The translations under genes and the position numbers were made by a program. A stretch of DNA of 64,000 bases from Euonymus europaeus (lineage: Eukaryota; Streptophyta; Magnoliopsida; Celastrales; Celastraceae), in contig OY756966.1 in assembly GCA_963580455.1 (NCBI GenBank), forward strand, positions 19,471,001 through 19,535,000, written 5' to 3'. The notes below the pieces were generated by a model. It was not told the DNA's origin, searched no databases, and saw only the letters and a program-made list of their open reading frames with translations. This document shows positions 47,525 to 59,140 of the stretch, piece after piece. Position 1 is the stretch's first letter; each line of letters begins with the position of its first letter.

Positions 47525-48683
47525 TTGATTTCATGGTGTGCTCTACCTAGTCACTATAACAGCACCATGGTGGCGGCAGTGTTTGTGCAAAATATCATCA
47601 AGCTTCATGGCTTACCACAATCTATCGTGACGGATCGAGACCCACTGTTTGTGAGCCTATTTTGGAAAGAGATATTTAAATTACAGGGCACTACATTAGC
47701 TATGAGTAGCGCCTACCATCCTCAAACGGATGGGCAGACGGAATCCTTAAATCGGTGTTTGGAGATGTATTTGCGATGCTTCGTCCATAATGAACCAGCG
47801 CAATGGGTCAAGTTTATTCCGTGGGCCGAATACTCTTACAATACCGCTTATCAAACTGCTGCGGGAATGACTCCTTTCCAAGCATTATATGGGCGCCATC
47901 CAGCGGTATTGTCAGGTTTCCTCTTCCTGTGAGGCTGTTGATCAAGAACTAGCGTCACGTGATGAAGTGCTGCAACGTCTTAAGATTAATTTGCAGCGTG
48001 CCCAGCTGCGCATGAAAAATCAAGCTGATCAACACCGTCGTGAGCTTAATTTTGAAATCAGCGACCTAGTGTTTGTCCGTCTCCAACCTTACCGGCAATT
48101 ATCATTACGCCTCCGGCGCGATCACAAATTAGGCCCCCGTTTTTTTGGTCCATTTTCAGTGATTCAAAAATTGGGAAAGGTTGCCTACAAATTGGACTTG
48201 CCACCAACGGCCAAATTGCACCCTGTTTTTCATGTTTCACTTCTTAAGCGTTGCGTGGGTAACCCTGAACATCAATATTTGCCGTTACCACTCCTCACCA
48301 GCACTACTGACGTTGTGGTACAGCCAATGGCCATCCTCAGCCAGCGTAACATCATTCGACAGAATCAACTTACGAAACAAGTATTGGTTCAATGGGAAAA
48401 TATGCCCCAGGAGAATGCCACATGGGAGGACCTCACATTGATCAGACGGAGATTTCCAGCTTTGAACCTTGAGGACAAGGTTCTTCTTGACAAGGGAAGT
48501 ATTGTCATGCGCACACCTGAGGAGGCAGAGGTGATACCTTCAGAGGTTAGGGATATTCCAGATACGACAGTGGCAGTGGCGAGAAGGGAATCAAATATTG
48601 TTAGGCACACCAGTGACGTGGAAACAAGGCCAGTGCGCAATAGGGTTCGGCCTAACAAATTGAGGGATTACGTGTCACGATAG
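47525..48683 (+). pseudogene. Chromovirus integrase core and chromodomain fragment
   Basis: Two overlapping frames encode the end of a gypsy polyprotein. The first (to about 47932) has the integrase core: KLHGLPQSIVTDRDPLF, YHPQTDGQTESLNRCLEMYLRCF, WAEYSYNTAYQTAAGMTPFQALYGR. A frameshift near 47900 leads to the second, with QADQHRRELNFEISDLVFVRLQPYRQ, LGPRFFGPFSVIQKLGKVAYKLDLP, LHPVFHVSLLK and a chromodomain-like end (VLVQWENMPQENATWEDLTLI, FPALNLEDKV). In intact elements it integrates cDNA and may target chromatin. Everything upstream of the integrase core is missing. It differs from the Tekay-like element at 54705. Confidence 0.9.
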
Positions 48684-48830
48684 GAGGATGCTAAGGAACG
48701 GAATAAATAGAACCTAGTAGGAAGGAGAGGGTATTCTAAAAAGTGTATTGTGGTGGCTTGTCTTTCTTTTTCCCCCTGTTTTCTCTGTTAGTATTCCATC
48801 TTTGATATAATACAAAACCAGTTCATACCA
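48684..48830 (+). mobile_element. 3' untranslated sequence of the chromovirus fragment
   Basis: A purine-rich AGTAGGAAGGAGAGGG stretch (about 48716-48731) could be a polypurine tract before an LTR. The sequence is cut at 48831, where CACTA-derived sequence starts. Confidence 0.4.
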
Positions 48831-49930
48831 ATTAAAGAAAGGGTTCACTATTCTTTATACAGGTTTGTCATGAAAATAAACATAAACAAACATCGAACAT
48901 GTGAATACGTACCAACAGTCTCAACGATGCCATCTTGTTACACTTCATTTGCATTCTTTGGTTGAGATTGCACTTGAGAATCTTCACGTTCTTCAGCTTG
49001 CATGCCAATAAGATTTGTATAGGTTTGAACCTGTTTCCTAGCCTCTTCTTTAGTCAAAATAGTAACCTGACGTCTTTTTCTTGTTCTTGCCATTCTAGTT
49101 ACCTACATTACAAAGAAACAACATAAATGACCTAATTTGTAATAAGAACCATGTAAAATGACATAACATAGTAAATGAAATGTCATACCTTTAAGACTGT
49201 TATTCATCACACTCAAATAAGAAAACATTGTTATCACAAACCATATCAGGTAATCTAGTTGATTTTCCAATCACAATTCATCTTCATCTGCATCTTCACC
49301 ACTAGAATTATTTAGAACAATAATAGAAGGTTCAATAATTGTCTCTCCATCCACATCTACCCTAACAAGCTCGATTCCACTAGTATCTTCAAAAATATTA
49401 TCCACATTTTGAGCATGATATGACGCATTCTCACTATACGTCTCTATCTCATTTTGAGAATCTATGTCACCCATGTCAAATAAGTCCCTAGGCTTGACAT
49501 AGACTACCACACCAATCAGGATCCCTAGCATCTTCAACATAATACACCAGTTTAGCTTGTGAAACAAGAATAAATGGTTCATGCCTAATATGCTCACCAT
49601 TGTGTACTAAATGTTTGAAGTTCACAAGGGTGAACCCAAAGGTGTCATTTTTTAAGCCCGTGCCAATAGTTTTGTCAACCCAATCACACTTAAATAAAAT
49701 AACTTTGAACACACCATAATAATCTAATTCTACTATGTTGTTAATTCTACCGTAATATGTAACATCTCCAACTATAGGGTTTTGATCTATAACACTAGCA
49801 TAACTTGTAGTTTGAGCTGTAACTACGACACCACTATTCTGAGTTTTTAAAAACTCTTCGCACCCTTTAGTGCGAAATTTGAACCTATTAATACTATAAC
49901 TGTCAAACTACTTTGCCACAATATTTGGTA
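48831..49930 (-). mobile_element. CACTA-B fragment (second copy of part of CACTA-A)
   Basis: Nearly identical to 36904-37755 of CACTA-A, including the DUF4216 end (49488-49712, 49271-49490) and the start of the Transposase_24 gene. It keeps about 220 bases that CACTA-A lacks, with a first exon on - beginning MARTRKRRQVTILTKEEARKQ (about 49094 downwards). Similarity to CACTA-A stops abruptly at TTTGGTA, 49930, where LTR family X begins. No CACTA ends are present. Confidence 0.85.
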
Positions 49931-50054
49931 AATGGGTCATAACTTTTAGTATACATGTCCGTTTCAGGCCCATAATATATCAAATCGAAGCTTAGACCGA
50001 GCCGGAAAATAAATTTGAGAAAAAACTGGGTTCTGTGAACAGTAATCTGTCCGG

Positions 50055-50215
50055 ACGGATATGCCTAGAGTGAGGGCAGTGGGTTACGGGAATAGTAATC
50101 TGTCCAGACGGATAATTGGGCGTCCGGGCGGATATGCCTAGAGTGAGGGCAGTGGGTTACGGGAATAGTAATCCGTCCGGACGGATGCTTAGGGCGTCCG
50201 GACGGCTATCGGGAA
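50055..50215. repeat. Two-copy tandem repeat, period about 80 bp
   Basis: GGATATGCCTAGAGTGAGGG…GGGAATAGTAATC occurs at about 50057 and 50139, separated by TCCG[G/A]ACGGAT-type motifs. Confidence 0.85.
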
Positions 50216-50766
50216 ATCAGTTTTTAAGAAACAGAGTTAGACATTTCAGCCATACCACACTTGGAGAAACCCGACTAGAGAGAGAAAGAGAGAGAGAAGA
50301 AGAGAGAGAAGGAACTTTTGGTTAGATTTTGGCTTGGAGATTTTAGATTGGTGATCATTGAAGCTAAGCAAGGAAGATTCAAACTTGATTTGGGTGATTT
50401 GGTAAGTTTTTTTTTAGTTTTTGGAAATTCTAGATTTTTCTAGATTTGCTAGATTCTTGTAGAGTTGAGTTCTATGCTTTAGATATGTTGTTTATAGGTT
50501 GATTTCGTGGTTGATGTTGAGTTGAGCTAAGTGGAGTTTTTGGAGGATTTTAGAAGGAATTCTAGAGAGAGAAAGTAAGTTTCTCTTGATTGTTTGATTA
50601 ATTCATTATTGATATGATATATTGAGATGTTTGGATGATTAAATGAGTATGACATTGTGTAAATTGGTTAGGTTAGGTGAAACGGGGTTTAAACCCTAAT
50701 TGTGGGATTTTGGGGAATTGCTCAACACGAGGTAGGGGATTTCCAACCATTCTTTCTATTGTTCAT

Positions 50767-51703
50767 TTTCATTATATTAAAGAGCGTTTCGATTCTTCAT
50801 TGGTCATTTTATTGTGTTTCCGCCTTAATTGTTTCTAAGGGGAAACAAACCTTGCTTGTGGAATTTTGTTAATTCTGGATGTTGCATGACCCGATTGTGT
50901 GTGTTCCATCACCTATGGGCACGATGTGATTTCCATTCATGCATCATGGTAGTTATGTATATATATATGTAGGATGTTCATATATATATATATATCTTTT
51001 CGGCATGTCATGGCATAAGTGCATTAGAGTTGCATTGGGGACCGGGTATGGACTCGGGGCTCCTTAGGATTCTTGAAAGCTACTTGGAGGGATGACGAGG
51101 TGATGAGAGTTATCACCAAGTCATGTGAACTCCATGTAGGATAACGCACTAGAGGTATGGTTAATGAGGGACCTTGCCTGGAATGGTGCGGGCGTGATAG
51201 GTTCACGCAAGAATGAGGGACCTTGCCTGGAATGGTGCGGGCGTGATAGGTTCACGCTCTTTCATTATATTAAAGAGCGTTTCGATTCTTCATTGGTCAT
51301 TTTATTGTGTTTCCGCCTTAATTGTTTCTAAGGGGAAACAAACCTTGCTTGTGGAATTTTGTTAATTCTGGATGTTGCATGACCCGATTGTGTGTGTTCC
51401 ATCACCTATGGGCACGATGTGATTTCCATTCATGCATCATGGTAGTTATGTATATATATATGTAGGATGTTCATATATATATATATATCTTTTCGGCATG
51501 TCATGGCATAAGTGCATTAGAGTTGCATTGGGGACCGGGTATGGACTCGGGGCTCCTTAGGATTCTTGAAAGCTACTTGGAGGGATGACGAGGTGATGAG
51601 AGTTATCACCAAGTCATGTGAACTCCATGTAGGATAACGCACTAGAGGTATGGTTAATGAGGGACCTTGCCTGGAATGGTGCGGGCGTGATAGGTTCACG
51701 CAA
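50767..51703. repeat. Tandem duplication, about 444 bp identical copies at 493 bp offset
   Basis: 50767-51210 and 51260-51703 look identical by eye, including internal TA runs. A 49 bp sub-unit starting AATGAGGGACCTTGCCTGG occurs at 51163, 51212 (partial) and 51656. Either a very recent duplication or an assembly artefact. Confidence 0.9.
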
Positions 51704-51944
51704 GCGGGTAATCCAAGAGCGTTTGATGTTGGGGAGCTTGCTCCTATTCAATATTACATGGATAGCGACCATGATATTGATGAGTTGATGTTGTGAGCTT
51801 GCTCACGTTTGATATTACATGGAACGAGCCATGGTATCGATGAGGTTCGCTCATTGAGGGGATTGCCCGGATTGATGTTTTATGTGATTGTTGAGTATAC
51901 GTGCATGTGGTAGGTTTCATATTGTTGCATAACCTATTCCTCTG

Positions 51945-53323
51945 AGCTTAAGGTCAACCATCATTTGCTGCCAACAACCGCTTATTTCGTCGAAATCTTG
52001 CCTTGAAGCCACAGCCATCTGAAACTTTCGAACCCCGATTCAGCCACTCTATGGTACCCCTTCGTGAACCACCACTATCATTGAATTCATCTTGATGAGC
52101 TCTACATGTTTCAGCCATTGGACAGCCAAAATACTCGCCGAAATGTTATTTCATTGATTTTTATCAATGGAATCTGGACCAAGAGTTTCATTATCCCTCT
52201 CGTATACCTCCATTAGAATATCTAATATGTGGACCCCCATACTTAATTGCAAAGTTATGATCTGTTTCGATCACCAAGAGATTTGAATTCAAAAATTGAT
52301 TTTATTGATAAAATCAATGGAATAACAACAAAATGGTAGAGATAAAAGAGAACTTACTATTTCATTGTTAAAATCAATGGGTTAACCAATTCCATTGATT
52401 TTAACTATTAATTGAACTATTGGTATTCACAATTCAATTGCTTTTATCAACGGAATATACAATAGTTAAATTTTAATCTCAATTAATAATGAAGTTCATT
52501 GATATTGTTGTAAAATGTTAGATATTTTTATCATTTTTATCATTTTTTTAAATGGATTTATCAATTCCATTGACTTTATTAAAGGAATATATAATGAAGT
52601 TTACAATCCCATTGATTTTATCAATGGAATATACAATGGTTAAATTTTAACCTCAATTACTAATGAAGTTTATTGGTATTTATATTGTTAGAGATTTTGA
52701 TCATTTTTTTAAAATGGATTTATCAATTCCATTGAATTTATCAATGGAATATACAATAAAGTTTACAATCTCATTGATTTTATCAATGAAATATATTTCT
52801 GATTAACCAATGCTATTTTTTGTCAATGAAATATATTTTGATTTTTTATATACATTGATAGAAATAATGGAATACAATATACCATTGCTTTTTTCCCTTA
52901 CAAAATATTTCATTGATTTTATCGATGAAATATAGTATTGGTTTAACCAACTCCATTAATTGTCTAGGTAATCATACCAAAATCATATCTTCAGAGTTTG
53001 CATCCAGAAAAAGAAATTTGTTGGTGACAGAAAGCAAAAATGGGAGGGAAAAACACTTGAAACTGAAGATCAAAGCGTAATGTCCAGATTCCATTGATAA
53101 AAAACAATGGAATAATTTTTCAACAAGTATCCCTGTCGTCCAAGGGCTGAAACATGTAGAGCCCGTCAAGACAAATTCAATGATGGTGGTGGTTTACGAA
53201 GGGGTAACACACAGTGGCCGGATCGGGCTCCGAAAGTTTTGGTTGGCCACGTCTTCAAGGCAAGATTCCGATGAAATAAGAGGTTGTTTGTAGCAAACAA
53301 CAGTTGGGGATGAGTTATGATGC
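51945..53323. mobile_element. Fold-back element with about 230 bp inverted arms and internal palindromic repeats
   Basis: The left arm (about 51945-52180) matches the reverse complement of the right arm (about 53085-53323): both share CTTATTTCRTCGRAATCTTG, TACCCCTTCGT, CTCTACATGTTTCAGCC and ATCAATGGAATCTGGAC. The core carries about ten copies of CCATTGATTTTATCAATGGAAT or half-units in both orientations (52146-52940). No coding frame is convincing. The structure suggests a non-autonomous DNA transposon; the superfamily is not assignable. Confidence 0.75.
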
Positions 53324-53609
53324 TCTGACGCTTCAGATCGGTGGGTCGACAGCTCTGATCAGTGGTCGGATGGTCGACCTTGAGCTCCGACGGTAGGGAA
53401 AAAATAGAGAGGAATAGAGAGAATGGGGGGAGAGAGGATAGAGTGAGAGTATAGGAGAGAGCTTATGAGAGTGAGAGTGTGCTAGGTTTTGAAATTCAAA
53501 ACATGACCTAAAAAGAGTCAAAACATAAGTCAACAATCCCAGTTGTGCACATGAGGTGTCACTGCCAACTCAGCTCCACCAAAGCATGGGCTACATATCA
53601 TTTTTGAAA
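53324..53609. other. GA-rich spacer, possibly captured host 5' sequence
   Basis: A GC-richer stretch followed by a purine-rich run (53395-53475). No gene is recognised. It may be the interior of the CACTA end at 53610-53739. Confidence 0.35.
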
Positions 53610-53739
53610 CAAAAAGGACGACAAATTAATCAATTTATTGAGCGGCGGTTTATAATTTGTCGTACAAAATCGCCACTAATATAATATTATCGACAAATAC
53701 ATAAAATCGCTGCTATAGACTCAATTTGTTGGAGTGTCA
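53610..53739. mobile_element. CACTA right terminus
   Basis: GCGGCGGTTTATAAT, AAAATCGCCACTAAT and AAATCGCTGCTATAG subterminal motifs precede AATTTGTTGGAGTG. The complement reads CACTCCAACAAATT, a plausible CACTA inverted terminus. No matching left end was found. Confidence 0.5.
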
Positions 53740-54526
53740 CTCTACCTCTCCATCTCCATCAAGCCCAAGGCGACAGGTCTGAGCAAACTAGATCTAAGTA
53801 TGTTGAAGCGAATCCCATCCCCTCCCCCAAATGATCTCGATTCATGGAGTCGATTCATCACAAAATTGGTTGTGCCTGGTCCGAAGGTGGCCATATAGAT
53901 GCCCGGAAGTGCAGAGCAGCAGCCACTGTCACTGTAATCCTCCTGTTCACTGTTGGAAGGTTTGAGAAATTTTTGCTAGTTTTAAAAAGGATGGGTTGTA
54001 TATGCTACTGTAATGTCTACTAGATTTAATATGTATGTGTGCTTCAATTAGCATATTACTGTGAAATGGAGTAGGTGGTGATTTTTTTTGCCACATATAT
54101 TTATCTTTTTAATAATATTTTAAATTACACATTGGAAATTATATTCCAACGTGTTCACAGTGAACCTGCCATGTTAGCAAGTTCGGCTGCCCAAACTACT
54201 CAAAACCTGACTGAGTGGTCATTTTGAAACAAATTTACGCTTTCGGTTATCAACTTGCAACTTTTTGACTCTTAGTGACCAAAATGAAAGATGGTATATC
54301 TTTCAGTAACTAACAATAATATTAACCCCTTTGAAGTCATTTATTTATGACCCTTGGCCCTTGTACCGTTGCAGTCGAGCCTATAAATAGTCAAAATGTC
54401 AAATACTATGTTCCTTAACTTTATAATTGACAAGCAATCAACATGTGCTGGTCAAGTTGAATTGCAGCTTATTGGAACTCATAATGGCGTCTTCCAATCT
54501 CTCCTTCATGTAGAGTGTTTCTCTAG
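53740..54526. other. Unclassified sequence, no gene seen
   Basis: Mixed composition. The part just before the LINE remnant may also be LINE-derived, but its frames are broken. Confidence 0.4.
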
Positions 54527-54704
54527 AGAGCAACACATAATATCCTTTCCACTTATGAACGGCTCCAGTCAAGAGGAATCAGTTCTCAAGCATCATGCCC
54601 TATTTGTTTCACTACAGTAGAATCGAGGCTTCATGTTCTTTGCGATTGTACTGCAACGAGGGATGTACTTTGTGATAGTCTTAAAGCGATTCAGAAACTT
54701 GTTG
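54527..54704 (+). pseudogene. LINE remnant: reverse transcriptase zinc-binding (zf-RVT) domain
   Basis: An open + frame encodes RATHNILSTYERLQSRGISS, then QASCPICFTTVESRLHVLCDC and TATRDVL. The C-x2-C…H-x4-C spacing and the LxTxERLxxRGI lead resemble the zf-RVT domain at the end of plant LINE/non-LTR reverse transcriptases. It is preceded by a stop and cut at 54705 by the chromovirus LTR. Only about 59 codons remain, so the call is moderate. Confidence 0.6.
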
Positions 54705-56396
54705 TGTAACGCCCCAACCCATGGAGGTCAATTTATTACCTCCTACGAGTGGTGCTACTCCCCACACCATTAAATTATCATCCAATCTCAATTATTGATC
54801 TAATTAAAATCCTAACAAATCACTGTAAATAAAGTAGTCTTTTAAATCATTAGGCACATAATATCCAATAATGATACGTCATCACGCACTTAAAACACCA
54901 TTAGATAACTATATAATAATTACTCAACATCAAACCCGTGGTAAACCACTTATTATTAGGAACATAAACCCTAATCACCAAATACAACACTTAAATAATT
55001 TATTCGACTAACTATTCCTCGAGCAAGCCACCTCTACATGAGCATCTTACTGAGGATCCGCGGCATCACCATCCACAGCAAATTCCACATATTCATCATC
55101 ACCTGCGTCACGGAGCATAATGAGCGAAGGCCCACCAAGTAACATTTTTATGCATGGATGCACGTGAGCTTCTTTATTACAAAACCGTAGTCCATTTAAA
55201 CATATATTCAGTACTAAGGGCCCTAACTCTAGTAAACTGCTACAGAGTAACCGGTCGAGATTTTCTTTCAGTATCCTTCCTTAGTACATTTTCCTGTACT
55301 TGGACTTTATTCTTTTCTTTTCTTTACAATTCTGTAAGCCTTATCAGTAACCTTAATAGTACACCCTCCCTGTAGCAGTTATACTAGGTTTATAAAAACA
55401 TTTTCTCCATTAGATAACCTTACAGTGTGAAATGCCATGTCATGCGTAAGTTTTGTAATTAAATAAACAACACTAAATTTTAGCACAGAGACTTTCCCAT
55501 ATATTTACATAAATCCACAAATCATCAATCATAAACATCCAATACGCACATAACATCAAAACAACTCAATTAATATTCTGGTTCCGTGACACAGTTAAAA
55601 TGTTACTTAACTTGGCACCCTTTCGTTTCACTAATTCAGTTATAAAAAAACGGTTCCTGCAATTTATACACAGAAAATTCCCATTATTAATTCATTAAAT
55701 TTAATTATTAAATTCTGGTCAACCGGTTCAACACCCCGAACCGGGTCGGGTCAACCCGGTCGACCATCCCCTCCCTCACGCGGGTCACAGAACCGAACTC
55801 CCCTTGGAACCGGTCACCACCGTTCCGGTGGCGGTACAGTGCACAGGCACCTTCCATCAAAAGCCCATAAGCCAGCAAACCTGTTGGTGGTGGGGGTTAC
55901 CTGATCGGTGGCCGGAGTAGGGCAAATCGAGTCCAAGAACAACGCGGCCACAGTACACTTCTTTCCGCCGTATCTCAGTGGCTCCTCCTCCGTTTGGTAC
56001 GAAAATGACACGGTTCAGTTCCTCTCGTCACCCTCTTCACCCTGACACCAAGATCACCGGAAACGGATAAGCCCTCCGCCGATTCCGATTTCGTCGCCGT
56101 CCGTCACCCATCTCGGTTTCCGTGCATTTTATGTTATTTTATCACCCTATTGTTTGACCCTTTTTACCCTTATCTCTGTTACCCTTTTCTCCCTTATCTC
56201 CGTTACTTTTTTCTTTATACACTTTGTGTTGCTAATCAATCTTTTCCTCTATTGATGTTTCATTTAATTTTTATAAATTTTAAACCATCTATTTCAACTC
56301 TAATTTTCACCGATGTTATTTTACGCAATTCATATTGAATTATCACTAATCTTACCTTACTCTAATATAATCTATTTATGATTCCGGGGTATTATA
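54705..56396 (-). repeat. Chromovirus 3' LTR
   Basis: 1692 bp, TGTAACGCCCC…GGGGTATTATA (end changed from the usual TTACA). Confidence 0.9.
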
Positions 56397-56434
56397 GTCT
56401 CCCCCCGTTATAAAAATTTTGTCCTCAAAATTTG

Positions 56435-59134
56435 TTACCTGAATAATTCTGGGTATTTGGCCTTCATATCCTCCTCTTTTTCCCATGTAGCCTCTTCCAT
56501 CTTCTGATTCCTCCAAAGAACCTTCACAAGTGCAATCTCCTTATTCCGCAATTGTTTCACCTCCTTTGCCAAAATTTCCACTGATTTTTCTTCGTAAGTC
56601 AAATCCGGAGTCAGTTCTAATGGTTCATAACTCAATATGTGATTCGGGTCTTCGATTTATTTTCGCAACATTAAGACATGAAATACATTATGTACTCCTA
56701 ACAATGATGTGGGTAAAGCTAATCGATATGCCCTAACTCCCACCTTATCAAGGATTTCAAAGGGTCCTATATACCTTGGACTTAACTTTCCTTTCCTATC
56801 CAACCTCATCACCCCCTTCATTGGTGCTATTTTTAGGAATACATGATCTCCAACCTCAAACTCCAATTCCTTCCTTCTTCTATCTGCATAGTTTTTCTGC
56901 CGGCACTGTGCTGTTTTGATCCTAGCCCGAACCATCTCTACAACATCTTTAGTCTCGTGTATCACTTCTGGTCCAATTTGCTGCCCCTCTAGGAATCTCC
57001 TCTCTCCCACCTCGTCCCAATGTACTGGTGATCTACATTTCCGCCCATATAATGCTTCATACGGAGCCATGCCGATACTTGCCTGATAACTGTTATTGTA
57101 TGAAAACTCTACTAGAGGTAGGTATCGCTCCCACTTAGCCGACCAGTCCATCACACAAGCTCTTAGCATATCCTCCAATATCTGAATCACCCTCGCTGAT
57201 TGCCCGTCGCTCTCTGGATGGAAAGCTGTTCCAAATTCTAGCTTGGTGCCCATCGCCCCATGAAAGCTATTCTAGAATTTTGAAGTAAACCTGGGATCAC
57301 AGTCTGACACAATGGACACCGGAATCCCGTGTAGCTTCACTATCTCTCTCACATACAACTCCGCATACTGATTCATGCTAAATATGGTCTTCACTCCTAA
57401 GAAGTGAGCCGTTTTGGTAAGCCGATCTACAATCACCCAAATTGCGTTATTTCCTTTTTCAGACCTCGGTAGTTGTTATGTCGTTAGTAACAATTTAATA
57501 TAATCTTATAACTGTACAAATAATATATAATTGACAAGTAAAAGTCGATCCCACAAGGAGTGATACTAATAAATATACAACCTAACACTTGAATATAATT
57601 TACACATAATAGTAAGGGGGGGTTAAATCTTATAACATAGAATAAAACAAACACATTAGTATTGAAAATAAGAATATTAAGTGAAGAGTTTCAATTTCTA
57701 AAAATCCTTGCTAGGACTCACTATCCACCACAAAACAATCAAACAATTTATAAGAAATGGTAGATTGAAATTTTCAACAAGTATATGATGACAACATTCA
57801 CAACAAGGTCATGGTCAAACTCAAGTTGTATGATTCTCTCTTAGGTGCATGTACAGTGCATGGTGTTTACCTCAGTACGTGTATTCTTAATTGAAATCTA
57901 GCATGATGTTTGCATCAATTAACAATTAAAAACCCAATAGGAGTAAAGAGAATATGAATGTTACAAGAATCCTAATACATGGTGTTTGTACTTAGATATT
58001 CAAGAAATGATTTTTCATAATTCGTTTAACCGAATTATATGTTGCAAATAAGAACATATTCAACAGGGTAATTGATCTTGCTCTACAACAATTAACTCTA
58101 ATACATGTTTCAAAGTTAGCTAATCAAAGAAACAAAAATATTAGAATTCAAATAACATGGAAAAATCAAAATCATCATTCTTATAAGAAAATTTGCAATC
58201 CACACCACACAACTTATATAATTGAAATCATGTTTAGGGCTTCAAAGTTAAGCCCTAACTACAAAAGTTTAATTATACATAATCAAGCAAAATATAAAAC
58301 ATAAGAAATACAAGCTAAGGAATACAACCCTTTTTCTCCTTCTTTGTTCTTCCTCCAAAAGATTTCTTCTTCTTGCTTTGTTTCTTCAATTCTTCAAATC
58401 TTGGAATTTTGGAATTTTGGAATCTTGAAATCTTGCTATCCTCCATCATCAAAGACCTCATTTCCTTTTATAGACAAAATATTATGTAAATATCATGATA
58501 TTTTAAATACAAAAATAATAAAATAAAAAATATCACACATATAAATATTATACAAATAAATATCACACATACAAATATCATGATATTTATTTTGGAAAAA
58601 TGATGATGATATCATGAATGATATATTTTTACTTATAGATCAAGAATTTCACAATTGCTTAGGTTAAATGACAAGGAAGCAAAATTTCATTTAAAATAAT
58701 AAAGTGATGCCCAAAATAATATTTGGAGTTTAATGCACAAATACATCACTTTAAACCTTAATCATTTATAAATGCCTATATGTAATCAATTTTAGAATGT
58801 ATATTCTGGCACTTATCAGTAGTCCCGACACAAAGTCCATTGTAATGTGCTCCCATTTCTATCTAGGAATTTCCAGAGGTAGTAACATGCCTGACGGTCT
58901 TTGATGCTCCGCCTTGATCTGTTGGCACGTCAAACACTTAGCTACAAACTCTACCACCTGTCTCTTCATTCCCAGCCACCAATAATGCAATTTCAAATCC
59001 CGGTACTTTTTTTTTCTCCCAGGATGAACAAAATACGGAGTATTGTGAGCTTCAGTTAGAATATCCTTCCTTATCTCTGCGTCGTCTGGAACACATAATC
59101 TTCCTCCATATCTTATCACACTCATGTCATCCAT
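56435..59134 (-). pseudogene. Chromovirus integrase and chromodomain, interrupted by a solo LTR
   Basis: The 58859-59134 part has the zinc region (EAHNTPYFVHPGRKKKYRDLK, CLTCQQIKAEHQRPSG). After the insertion (57474-58818) the core continues with KLHGIPVSIVSDCDPRF, FHPESDGQSARVIQILEDMLRACV, PLVEFSYNNSYQASIGMAPYEALYGRKCRSP, the GPFEILDKVG-AYRLALP region and a chromodomain-like end (VLWRNQKMEEATWEKEEDM). It terminates at 56435. Stops lie at 58859-58861, near 57271 and at 56657-56659. The residue after the VSD motif is Cys where Arg is usual. Confidence 0.9.
57474..58818 (+). mobile_element. Solo LTR in the chromovirus integrase, with perfect 5 bp target duplication
   Basis: 1345 bp beginning TGTTATGTCG and ending CACTTATCA, flanked on both sides by GTAGT (57469-57473 and 58819-58823). 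It contains a GTCGATCCCACAAGGAGTG motif near its start, common in plant LTRs. No internal coding sequence or second LTR is present, so it is a solo LTR left by LTR-LTR recombination. Confidence 0.85.
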
Positions 59135-59140
59135 CGTAAA

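Larger units (their letters stand above)
49931..51945 (+). mobile_element. LTR family X, second copy, truncated at both ends
   Basis: Its start aligns with the reverse complement of about 12300-12440. It contains a GTCCGGACGG-rich repeat (50045-50215), a GA tract (50277-50312) and the large duplication at 50767-51703, and ends in a CCTCTGAGCTT block that corresponds to the CTACTGAGCTATTG motif of the first copy. It is interrupted by the fold-back element at 51945. Confidence 0.55.

Noticed and set aside
51024..51699. Two identical 60-codon minus-strand frames
   Set aside because: They are the same LTR sequence duplicated by the 493 bp tandem repeat, not a gene pair.
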